Shown here in pieces: positions 1 through 5,544 of a stretch of DNA of 5,589 nt (positions are counted from its first letter, which is position 1; each line of letters starts with the position of its first letter). Made by a program: the position numbers and the translations under genes. The DNA is from Dehalococcoidales bacterium (GTDB taxonomy: Bacteria; Chloroflexota; Dehalococcoidia; Dehalococcoidales; UBA3254): the NCBI GenBank assembly GCA_016926695.1, contig JAFGOB010000007.1, positions 1-5,589 of the forward strand, written 5' to 3'. The notes below the pieces were generated by a model. That model had not been told where the DNA came from and made no database searches. It worked only from the letters and a program-made list of their open reading frames with translations.

Positions 1-204
1 CCTGCTCGTCCCTGGCTCAGCCGGCTGCTCGACTCGACTTTCATACTTCATGGTGACTCTGACAAGAGGCATGGACGATTCTCACGGTACCCAGGCAGGC
101 GTAAAGGGGAGCCATGGCCGATTGGGTAAAAGGAATCAATCGGGCTCAGAATGGTCGATATATCTTCAATGCTTCTCCCCCATTAATAAACCCACGGTTT
201 TAAG

Positions 205-260
205 TGTGTGCCAGGCTGGGAGAGGGCCTGAATGGAGGTCAGGTAGGTGAGGGGCACACA
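205..260 (+). repeat. 8-bp inverted repeat closing a G-rich loop
   Basis: TGTGTGCC at 205-212 is the exact reverse complement of GGCACACA at 253-260. The enclosed 40 bases can form either an AGGC/GCCT hairpin (213-216 with 226-229) or a CCTGA/TCAGG hairpin (227-231 with 239-243). These two share bases 227-229, so they exclude each other. No T-run follows, so it is not an ordinary terminator. Whether it is transcribed is unknown, and I recognise no RNA family. Confidence 0.4.
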
Positions 261-270
261 AGCCGGGAAT

Positions 271-377
271 AGTCGCTTTTCAAGCCTAACTATTTATCCG
301 CTTTATCGTTAATAATAAAGGCAGGGGCAACAATCCCAAAAGGAAAGCGACTCGCTGTAAAAAGCGGGGCTGTTCCT
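271..377 (+). other. Leader-like region with competing stem-loops
   Basis: Bases 271-281 (AGTCGCTTTTC) can pair with 342-352 over 11 pairs, one of them G-T. The same downstream arm can instead form a compact hairpin at 341-377: AGGAA (341-345) with TTCCT (373-377), AGC (346-348) with GCT (369-371), and an inner stem 351-356 with 363-368 around the loop GTAAAA. A small CTTTAT/ATAAAG hairpin (301-306 with 315-320) sits inside the long arm. Mutually exclusive pairings are typical of leader switches. However, the best promoter I see lies downstream at 387-416, so transcription of this region would need an upstream start. It matches no riboswitch class I know. Confidence 0.3.
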
Positions 378-386
378 GTGAATATA

Positions 387-416
387 TTGTCAGGTAGTAT
401 AACAGTTGCAAATAAT
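387..416 (+). promoter_or_regulatory. Probable sigma-A promoter of the serpin gene
   Basis: TTGTCA (387-392) matches the -35 consensus TTGACA at 5 of 6 positions. AATAAT (411-416) matches the -10 consensus TATAAT at 5 of 6, and the spacer is 18 bases. The predicted start, near 423, leaves a short untranslated leader just long enough to hold the ribosome binding site at 427-435. Confidence 0.5.
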
Positions 417-426
417 TGGATTTTAT

Positions 427-435
427 AAGGGGAAG
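427..435 (+). promoter_or_regulatory. Ribosome binding site fixing the serpin start
   Basis: AAGGGGAAG lies three bases before the ATG at 439 (its AAGGGG core ends six bases before), and the encoded protein then opens directly with a lipoprotein signal peptide. An in-frame ATG at 406 has no such site and would put eleven extra residues before the signal peptide, so 439 is preferred. Confidence 0.75.
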
Positions 436-438
436 ATC

Positions 439-1827
439 ATGAAGAAAATAATCGTTTTTGTACTGGCCTCGATAATGCTGATAAGTCTTGCCGGATGCTC
501 TGGAACAAGCCAGACGGCGACATCCGCAGAGACCACCAAACCTGCGGCTACAGTACAGCCGGCCACCGTACAGCCCACGACGGTGCAGCCATCGGCAACC
601 AAACCGGCCGCACAGCCGGTGTCTTTCAAGGTAGTTAAGTCGAATGAGTCTCGTGTTGAATCCCCGGACCTTTCCGAAGCTCAACTGGCAACCCTTGTGG
701 GCGGCAACAGCCAGTTCGCTTTAGACCTTTACCGGATCCTGCGGCAGGAAAGGGAAGATAATTTCTTCTATTCCCCGTACAGTGTTTCCCTGGCACTGGC
801 GATGACTTACGCCGGCGCCCGGGGGGAGACCGAAAAGGAGATGGCGGATACCCTTCATTACCTTCTGCCCCAGGATACTTTACACCCGGCATTCAACGGA
901 CTCGACCTGGAGTTGAAAAAGCGCGGTGAAGGCGCGAAAGGGAAAGACAGCGAAGGTTTCAGGCTCAACGTGGTCAACGCCATCTGGGGACAAAAGGACT
1001 ATCAGTTCCTTTCCGAGTACCTGGATATTCTGGCTGAAAACTACGGGGCGGGGCTGAGAGTGCTTGATTTTGCAGGTGCGGCTGAGGAGTCCCGACTGAC
1101 CATTAATGACTGGGTCAGCGACCAGACCGAGGGCAGGATCAAAGACCTGATTAAAGAGGGCATAATCAACTCATTGACACGCCTGGTATTAACCAATGCC
1201 ATCTATTTCAACGCGGCATGGCAGCATCCCTTTGATGCGGACAATACCGTGGAGGCCATGTTCAATCTGCTTGACGGGGGCAATGTCAGCGTGCAAATGA
1301 TGCATCAGACTGAAATGCTGGGCTATACCGAAGGCCAGGGCTATCAGGCGGTTGAATTGAAGTACGACGGCGGCGAGCTCTCCATGGTTATGCTGCTGCC
1401 GGAGGAAGGCAATTTCAAGGAGTTCGAGTCCAGTCTTGATATAGGGATGCTTGAAGAAATCATCGTCGCTATCGGTAACAAAAACGTCACTTTATCGATG
1501 CCGAAATTTGAGTATGAGTCCGAATTCGGCCTGAAGAAAACCCTGGAAGTGCTGGGGATGAAGGAAGCCTTTTCCATGGCGGCGGACTTTTCCGGCATGA
1601 CGGGCAAAACAGAGCTGTTCGTCCAGGATGTGGTCCACAAGGCTTTCGTGTCCGTTGATGAAGCCGGAACGGAGGCAGCGGCAGCCACCGCCGTGATAAT
1701 GCAATTGAAAGCCATGCCGGCGGAACCGGTTGAAGTTACCATAGACCGTCCCTTCATCTATCTCATCCGGGATATCGAGACAGGCACGATCCTATTTCTC
1801 GGGCGCGTGGTGAACCCGGCCGGTTAG
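439..1827 (+). CDS. Serpin-family protease inhibitor, lipoprotein
   Basis: A 462-residue serpin, an inhibitor that traps serine or cysteine proteases by inserting its cleaved loop into a beta-sheet. Residues 1-20 form a lipoprotein signal peptide: a KK start, a hydrophobic stretch, and lipobox LAGC with Cys20 as the lipidated residue. The mature protein should therefore be anchored on the outer face of the membrane. Residues 21-62 are a Thr/Ala/Pro/Gln-rich linker containing three TVQP repeats. The serpin fold runs from about residue 75 to 462. It shows the shutter motif NFFYSPYSVSLALAM (108-122), the conserved LTNAIYFNAAW (251-261), the hinge EAGTEAAAAT (408-417), and the family signature VTIDRPFIYLI (433-443). 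The small, uncharged hinge residues are those of inhibitory serpins. Counting 17 residues from hinge Glu408 puts Lys424-Ala425 at the scissile bond, suggesting a trypsin-like target. The target is inference; the family assignment is secure. The gene appears monocistronic. Confidence 0.96.
   Translation: MKKIIVFVLASIMLISLAGCSGTSQTATSAETTKPAATVQPATVQPTTVQPSATKPAAQPVSFKVVKSNESRVESPDLSEAQLATLVGGNSQFALDLYRILRQEREDNFFYSPYSVSLALAMTYAGARGETEKEMADTLHYLLPQDTLHPAFNGLDLELKKRGEGAKGKDSEGFRLNVVNAIWGQKDYQFLSEYLDILAENYGAGLRVLDFAGAAEESRLTINDWVSDQTEGRIKDLIKEGIINSLTRLVLTNAIYFNAAWQHPFDADNTVEAMFNLLDGGNVSVQMMHQTEMLGYTEGQGYQAVELKYDGGELSMVMLLPEEGNFKEFESSLDIGMLEEIIVAIGNKNVTLSMPKFEYESEFGLKKTLEVLGMKEAFSMAADFSGMTGKTELFVQDVVHKAFVSVDEAGTEAAAATAVIMQLKAMPAEPVEVTIDRPFIYLIRDIETGTILFLGRVVNPAG
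550..594 (+). repeat. Three 15-bp tandem repeats (TVQP linker)
   Basis: Three imperfect 15-base units encode TVQP followed by Ala, Thr or Ser (serpin residues 38-52). They form the core of the extended linker between the lipid anchor and the inhibitor domain. The units differ mainly at third codon positions, which suggests selection on the peptide or an old duplication. Confidence 0.8.
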
Positions 1828-1844
1828 GCCGGGTGCCCGGTTTT
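1815..1844 (+). terminator. Weak terminator-like hairpin over the serpin stop
   Basis: CCCGGCC (1815-1821) pairs perfectly with GGCCGGG (1827-1833) around a five-base loop. The TAG stop (1825-1827) spans the loop and the first stem base. Only four Ts follow, after a seven-base gap (1841-1844), so termination here is likely to be weak. The hairpin may instead protect the 3' end. Confidence 0.4.
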
Positions 1845-1914
1845 GCCGTTCCTGTAGGTAACGGTTTGAATGTAACGGCGTATTTCGTCACACATAATAA
1901 ATTTAATAAATTGT

Positions 1915-2000
1915 CGAAGCCCTGTTAAGCACTCGGACTGTGCAAGGGAAAGAGAAGGGGAAATGATGCTCATCCGGCGCTCAACGGGCTTCGTTTTTTT
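1915..2000 (+). terminator. Long-stem intrinsic terminator after the serpin
   Basis: CGAAGCCC (1915-1922) pairs perfectly with GGGCTTCG (1986-1993), followed at once by seven Ts (1994-2000). Past a bulged T, the stem can extend by GTT/AAC (1924-1926 with 1983-1985) and AGC/GCT (1928-1930 with 1979-1981). The apical region is large, about 48 bases, and can itself fold: ATGA/TCAT at 1963-1966 with 1970-1973. The T-run orients it to stop plus-strand transcription from the serpin before it enters the convergent hydrolase gene. Confidence 0.65.
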
Positions 2001-2032
2001 AATCGTTTTTTGTTAATCTGCAAAACAAAACT

Positions 2033-3835
2033 TTAAAGGTTCGGGCCGGGCCGGTCCTGGAAAGGAGGGCCGTAGACGGAGTAGTCCGAGAGAAGCAGGC
2101 AGTTGTCGTCGCTCATGGTCTGCGGCAACTGCCTTATCTCCGGTTTTTCCCGTTTTCCCAGGATTACCGGAAGAAGCAGGTGCGACCTGTGGACCCTGTC
2201 ACGGAAGATTTTATGCAGCGTTGCCTTTGAAGTATTGAGGTGAGGGTGATAGTGGATCTGGAGCTCCGGGTCTCTGGGCGACTCCAGGCTTTCGATGCTG
2301 AGCTTGATCCTGTGGTCTTCCTTGAAGACATTCTGAATGACGTTGAGGGCAATATTATATTCGTATATTTTCCCCGGCTTGATGGTTTCGATGCTTTCCC
2401 TGGTATGGGGATGGTAGGGTGCGTACGGCCTGGACTTCTGCGGGTCGAGGGCCCGGTGCGAGGCCTTCAGGAAAGATTTGCACAGCCTGGTCTCCACACC
2501 GTTCGGCGCAACGTCGAACAGCTTGACGATCCAGTTGGTGTCGTCCTGGTCGATTGAGGCAAAAAAAGTGATGGAGGCCGGACCTATCACCTGAAGCTCT
2601 TCATCGAGAGGCGGGCTCAGGTAGACCACAGAATCTCTCTTGTTGGAGACGTGAAGCGGCTGCTGGAAGAATCCATCGGGTTCGTCCTGGTGCAGCTCCG
2701 GTTCAAAGGACAGTCCTTCCCACCTGCGAAGATAGCATTTGGTATACTCGATGCCCGGAAGGGGCCACTCACTGGCAGAGCGCCATTTGTTTTCTCCCAT
2801 AACGAACAGCCTGATCGGCGGTTCTTCCATCATGCCGGTATCGTTGCCCTTCAGCCAGTGGTCGTACCACCTGATAAGGGTCTCCAGGTCTTCTCTCCAG
2901 GGCCTTTCTTCAGGGCCGTTGGGTTTTACCAGCAGTTTCCTGGGCGTTTTAACGCCTTCATAGACATCCCAGTAGCCCATGGTCTCATGAGCGCACTTGC
3001 CGGTGATATGGACGGGAATTTTTATCCTGTCGAAGTAGGGATAGGCCGATCTTTCATAATACCAGGGACCGTCATAGGGGTTCATGAGCATGTCGAAAAA
3101 CCTCGGATTTTTACGGGGATAAAGCAGCAGATGGTATACGTTCGGATAGTATTTAATATCGGGATGGTTCAGCAGCTCCTGCCGCCTGCGCTCAAACTCC
3201 TCTTTCGGCAGGGCCTTTTGGACCGATGATGCGGCGTTGTTGGGCGCGATCCCGCTGGTGCCGTGGCGGCCATACCATAATCCATAGGCCATCAGGCTCA
3301 GAACGCCCCCGTTGTAGGCGTTTTCACGGTAGGTATCCGTTGATATATGAGATACCGCGATGCATTTCAGGTGGGGCGGCTGCTCGAAGGCCGTGTTCAA
3401 TTGGACAGCGCTGAAGGCCGAGTAGCCTATCATACCCACATTGCCGTTGCACCAGGGCTGCCCGGCTGCCCACTCCACCAGTTCGGCGCAGTCCCTTCCG
3501 TTGGGACCTGGGTATTCACCCCCGGAGTGCCCGGTGCCCCTGAAATCGCCTATTATATGCACATAGCCCCTGGGGACGATGTCGTTAAAGTCTCCTGCTT
3601 CGATGTTGCCGTCCCAGACCGCGCTTTTGTTAAGTGGCTGGGGCGGAAGAAGCAGCTCCATTTCTTCTTTCCCGTAGCCCGACATAGCCAGAAGGGCCGG
3701 AAACCTGCCCTCCGCAGCGGGACGGTATACGTTTACAGCCAGGTCAATCCCGTCGCGCATGCGTACCGTAATGTCTCTTTCAATCTTAATTGCATACTGC
3801 GGCTGACTGATAAGCTCACGCCAGTTTTTATTCAT
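2033..3835 (-). CDS. CocE/NonD-type alpha/beta hydrolase (S15-like)
   Basis: A 600-residue protein of the X-Pro dipeptidyl-peptidase/cocaine-esterase-like family, whose members hydrolyse esters or amides. No signal peptide is seen, so it is probably cytoplasmic. Residues 15-55 hold the family's N-terminal strands (RMRDGIDLAVNVYRP, 25-39). GDFRGTGHSGGEY (96-108) is the typical RGTG.S.G stretch, and GMIGYSAFS (134-142) carries the nucleophile elbow with Ser139. RWYDHWLKG (322-330) closes the catalytic domain. Residues 340-555 fit the C-terminal jelly-roll, including the GPASITFFAS segment (418-427). The start is supported by a GGGGGTGAG ribosome site three bases upstream. The usual Asp (GWYD) and His (GPW.H) positions appear as GKCA (279-282) and KPNGPEERPW (304-313), so the standard triad is not evident. 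Length is normal and no frameshift is seen. The substrate is unknown. Confidence 0.9.
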   Translation of the reverse strand: MNKNWRELISQPQYAIKIERDITVRMRDGIDLAVNVYRPAAEGRFPALLAMSGYGKEEMELLLPPQPLNKSAVWDGNIEAGDFNDIVPRGYVHIIGDFRGTGHSGGEYPGPNGRDCAELVEWAAGQPWCNGNVGMIGYSAFSAVQLNTAFEQPPHLKCIAVSHISTDTYRENAYNGGVLSLMAYGLWYGRHGTSGIAPNNAASSVQKALPKEEFERRRQELLNHPDIKYYPNVYHLLLYPRKNPRFFDMLMNPYDGPWYYERSAYPYFDRIKIPVHITGKCAHETMGYWDVYEGVKTPRKLLVKPNGPEERPWREDLETLIRWYDHWLKGNDTGMMEEPPIRLFVMGENKWRSASEWPLPGIEYTKCYLRRWEGLSFEPELHQDEPDGFFQQPLHVSNKRDSVVYLSPPLDEELQVIGPASITFFASIDQDDTNWIVKLFDVAPNGVETRLCKSFLKASHRALDPQKSRPYAPYHPHTRESIETIKPGKIYEYNIALNVIQNVFKEDHRIKLSIESLESPRDPELQIHYHPHLNTSKATLHKIFRDRVHRSHLLLPVILGKREKPEIRQLPQTMSDDNCLLLSDYSVYGPPFQDRPGPNL

Positions 3836-3910
3836 TTTCTCACCCCCGTTAACTTTGAACTACGGTTTTGACCGGTTGCTTTACCGGACAGCCTGTGGAT
3901 TGCTATTTAG

Positions 3911-3921
3911 CGAACCGTTCG
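3911..3921. promoter_or_regulatory. Operator-like palindrome upstream of the hydrolase
   Basis: CGAAC and GTTCG are perfect inverted half-sites separated by a single C, 76 bases upstream of the hydrolase ATG. The half-sites equal those of the Gram-positive LexA (SOS) box, but that box has a four-base spacer, so LexA binding is not supported. It could be another regulator's site or chance. Confidence 0.25.
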
Positions 3922-4076
3922 TAATCGGTTGTTTCCTCAATGCTTCACAGGTGGATATCCCGGTTGTGCCGGAGAAAAAGAGATTCCCGTTTCAGCCATG
4001 AAAACCAGTATAGATGCTGCGAATACGAGTGTCAATAACGATTGGTGGGGTCTAGATTTACACGTGCGTAATAGAA

Positions 4077-4082
4077 TATAAT
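4077..4082 (+). promoter_or_regulatory. Perfect -10 box, possible zinc-ribbon promoter
   Basis: TATAAT matches the -10 consensus exactly, about 170 bases before the zinc-ribbon ATG. No good -35 lies at normal spacing: TTTACA at 4057-4062 is 5 of 6 but only 14 bases away. If used, the promoter would give a leader of roughly 165 bases containing the hairpin at 4163-4184. Confidence 0.3.
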
Positions 4083-4162
4083 TCAAGGTGGGCTGCTATC
4101 TGTTTACCTCCGGCTGAATTCGCAGTTGTGGAGTATCTGAGGCTTTAAAAAGCGGAAAAGGC

Positions 4163-4184
4163 AAGGGACTGGTAACATTCCCTT
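4163..4184 (+). repeat. Hairpin in the zinc-ribbon gene leader
   Basis: AAGGGA (4163-4168) pairs perfectly with TCCCTT (4179-4184) around a 10-base loop. It lies about 70 bases before the zinc-ribbon start and has no T-run, so it is not a terminator. Confidence 0.35.
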
Positions 4185-4253
4185 TCACCATTCAGGACTG
4201 CTTTCTGACCTGCCGGTAAAAAAATCTGGTGAGCCCGGGAAAGGTAAAAAGAA

Positions 4254-4409
4254 ATGGGCGTGGAAAACTTCTATTGTGAAAAATGCGGTAAAGTAACCCC
4301 TCACATTGAGGATATTGTTTTCGATAAAGAATCAGCCACGGTATGGCACTGTCTGATTTGTGGCAATGAAAAACGTCCCAAAGGCGGCAATGCCTTTGTA
4401 CCTGCTTAA
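4254..4409 (+). CDS. Small zinc-ribbon protein, function unknown
   Basis: A 51-residue protein with two CxxC knuckles: CEKC at residues 8-11 and CLIC at 33-36, 21 residues apart. Each is followed by Gly (CEKCGK, CLICGN), as is typical of a four-cysteine zinc ribbon. The segment between them alternates hydrophobic and charged residues, as expected of the ribbon's beta-strands, and the tail is basic (EKRPKGG, 39-45). An AAAGGT ribosome site ends nine bases before the ATG. The stop is 25 bases from the convergent stop of the SMP-30-like gene. Small zinc ribbons of this kind often bind nucleic acid or a protein partner, but nothing here reveals the role. The paired cysteines and the ribosome site make it very likely a real gene despite its size. 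I do not recognise a named family. Confidence 0.8.
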   Translation: MGVENFYCEKCGKVTPHIEDIVFDKESATVWHCLICGNEKRPKGGNAFVPA

Positions 4410-4434
4410 TATACGGTTAACGGGATGCCTCGGC

Positions 4435-5376
4435 CTATTGGTGTGAGAACAGCGGCAGGCCTTCGGACAGTCCGGTAAAGCGGTAAATCCAGGCTCCGCC
4501 TTCTCCCGAGGTGGTAATATAACCCTCACGTGTACCGGGCTTGAAGGCCAGATTGGATGTCCTCAGATATTTCCCCTCAGCTCTTCCCGGAATCACCACG
4601 TTCGCCACCGGAATACCGTGCGCGTTAAGCACAAGAATCCTGCCCTGGCCCATAATACACTGATACAGGTTGCCTTCTTTATCCACCTTGTTGGAATCAG
4701 GCCCGGGCCATCCCGTGGAATAATAGACGCAGCCCACTCCGAGAATGGGTCTTGGGGTTATCCTGTCTTCCTGTAGTCCTATATAGAGGATGTCGTTTCG
4801 GGCTGACTCTGCTACCCAGAGCGCCGTCCCGTCCGGGGATAGGGAAATGCCGTTCGGAGATGCAAGGTGCTGAAGGACTGAGTGTACGGTTTTAGCATCC
4901 GGTGACAGGCGATAGACTCCGCCTGTCGGGTCCGCTATCGACCCTGTAAAATCCGTGACATAGATATTGCCGTCGGCATCGAATACAAGGTCATTCATGT
5001 ACAGAGTCTTACCATTGTATTTGGGATACATGAAAGTCGCCTCGCTGCCGTCTGGATTCATCGACAGGAGTTCTCCGCTCAGGCATACGATGAACAGCCT
5101 GCCGTCTTTGTGAAGGGCCGTGCCGTCCACGATAACCCCCTTTTTCTCGAAAATGACGCTCATCTCCTTGCGGGGCGAAATCTTGAATACCGTCCCGGAG
5201 AAGGTGTCGGTCGTGAAGAAGTCTCCTTCCTTGTTAAATGCCGGTCCTTCGATTAAAGCGCCGGTCCCCTCCGCTATCTTAAACCATGGTTCGGCCTCTA
5301 TTACCGGGAGAGAAACGAGTTCATGAGGCAGCGGCACCGGACTGAAAGCCCCTGATAGACTGTCCTGTTTATCCAT
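4435..5376 (-). CDS. SMP-30/gluconolactonase-type beta-propeller
   Basis: A 313-residue protein of the SMP-30/gluconolactonase/LRE family, six-bladed propellers that use one divalent metal to hydrolyse lactones or related esters. No signal peptide or membrane segment is seen, so it is probably cytoplasmic. Family landmarks appear in order: EGPAF (43-47) with likely metal ligand Glu43; MNDLVFDADGNIYVTDF (127-143), the blade with the conserved Asn-Asp; SPNGISLSPDG (173-183) with likely ligand Asn175; PGPDSNKVDKEGNLY (224-238) with likely ligand Asp227; and RTSNLAF (272-278) near the end. Repeated D-x-x-G-x-L/I-Y/F turns mark the blades. By comparison with SMP-30, the three-residue metal site looks intact, so activity is expected, although the substrate cannot be read from sequence. 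The start is supported by an AAAGGAAG ribosome site six bases upstream. Drp35-like lactonase is an alternative name within the same family. Confidence 0.92.
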   Translation of the reverse strand: MDKQDSLSGAFSPVPLPHELVSLPVIEAEPWFKIAEGTGALIEGPAFNKEGDFFTTDTFSGTVFKISPRKEMSVIFEKKGVIVDGTALHKDGRLFIVCLSGELLSMNPDGSEATFMYPKYNGKTLYMNDLVFDADGNIYVTDFTGSIADPTGGVYRLSPDAKTVHSVLQHLASPNGISLSPDGTALWVAESARNDILYIGLQEDRITPRPILGVGCVYYSTGWPGPDSNKVDKEGNLYQCIMGQGRILVLNAHGIPVANVVIPGRAEGKYLRTSNLAFKPGTREGYITTSGEGGAWIYRFTGLSEGLPLFSHQ

Positions 5377-5439
5377 ACTGTGCTTCCTTTTAAAGTATTT
5401 AAGACGCTCTTGTCCAAAACAACGATTTTATTTAAATCT

Positions 5440-5473
5440 AAACCAGGCATGATTAGTTTTAACAACCTGGTTT
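5440..5473. repeat. 8-bp inverted repeat upstream of the SMP-30-like gene
   Basis: AAACCAGG (5440-5447) and CCTGGTTT (5466-5473) are perfect inverted repeats around an 18-base AT-rich spacer, 64 bases upstream of the SMP-30-like start. It could be an operator, or a hairpin in a transcript of either strand. Confidence 0.4.
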
Positions 5474-5485
5474 TCGAAGGATTCA

Positions 5486-5504
5486 GGTTATTTGACAAAC
5501 AACC
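5486..5504. promoter_or_regulatory. 19-bp near-perfect palindrome, operator-like
   Basis: GGTTATTTG and CAAACAACC flank a central A and pair at eight of nine positions. The length and symmetry suit a dimeric helix-turn-helix repressor, and the site is 110 bases upstream of the SMP-30-like ATG. No regulator gene is in the window. The exact promoter it might control is not resolved. Confidence 0.4.
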
Positions 5505-5520
5505 ATTATGAACCCCCTTT

Positions 5521-5544
5521 ATCCCCCAGTTTTGGGGGATTTTT
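5521..5544 (+). terminator. Strong intrinsic terminator, plus-strand orientation
   Basis: ATCCCCC (5521-5527) pairs perfectly with GGGGGAT (5534-5540) around a six-base loop, and Ts continue through 5544. On the minus strand no T-run follows, so it works only for plus-strand transcripts. No plus-strand gene lies between the zinc-ribbon gene at 4409 and this point. Confidence 0.75.

Larger units (their letters stand above)
1..405. other. Gene-free left flank, no supported gene
   Basis: No convincing gene is visible. One plus-strand frame is open from the window edge (position 2) to a stop at 248-250, and another from position 1 to a stop at 127-129. Their translations are rich in Arg, Ser, Gly, Trp and Cys, match no family I know, and look like out-of-frame reading. 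A 29-codon frame at 114-203 has a GGGGA run just before its ATG but nothing else to support it. The stretch does contain inverted repeats able to form RNA or DNA hairpins (205-260 and 271-377), listed separately. It may be the tail of something beginning left of the window. Confidence 0.5.
3836..4253. other. Intergenic region with two gene starts facing out
   Basis: This 418-base gap separates the starts of the minus-strand hydrolase and the plus-strand zinc-ribbon gene, so it should hold both control regions. Visible signals are a CCGGT/ACCGG hairpin (3872-3876 with 3883-3887), an 11-base palindrome (3911-3921), a TATAAT box (4077-4082) and a hairpin at 4163-4184. An open frame at 3911-4081 has an ATG only at 3998 and no ribosome site, so I do not call it. 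No convincing -35/-10 pair was found for the hydrolase. Confidence 0.5.

Noticed and set aside
114..203. 29-codon frame beginning MADWVKG
   Set aside because: A GGGGA run precedes it but ends only three bases before the ATG, and no conserved feature supports it.
50..250. 66-codon plus-strand frame at the left edge
   Set aside because: No ribosome site before the ATG, the frame is open further upstream, composition is unlike a folded protein, and no family is recognisable.
286..684. 132-codon minus-strand frame over the serpin start
   Set aside because: It overlaps the serpin signal peptide and linker and its Arg/Cys/Gly-rich translation is a shadow of the real frame.
1344..1757. 137-codon minus-strand frame inside the serpin gene
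   Set aside because: Serpin motifs in the plus frame are unambiguous; this frame has no motif of its own.
2651..3229. 192-codon plus-strand frame antisense to the hydrolase
   Set aside because: It is the mirror of a well-supported coding frame, with no ribosome site or domain.
3347..3871. 174-codon plus-strand frame antisense to the hydrolase start
   Set aside because: It reads through the hydrolase ribosome site and has no recognisable domain; it is a shadow frame.
3911..3921. LexA/SOS box
   Set aside because: Half-sites match but the spacer is one base instead of four, which would break dimer geometry.
3998..4081. 27-codon frame beginning MKTSIDAAN in the intergenic gap
   Set aside because: No ribosome site, very short, and it ends inside the likely -10 box.
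4140..4225. Resemblance to the 3' part of a cobalamin riboswitch (CTGACCTGCC stretch)
   Set aside because: The conserved cobalamin core and the rest of the fold are absent; similarity is limited to a short string.
5492..5508. TTGACA as a plus-strand -35 box
   Set aside because: No -10 box lies at 16-18 bases; the hexamer sits inside the palindrome at 5486-5504.
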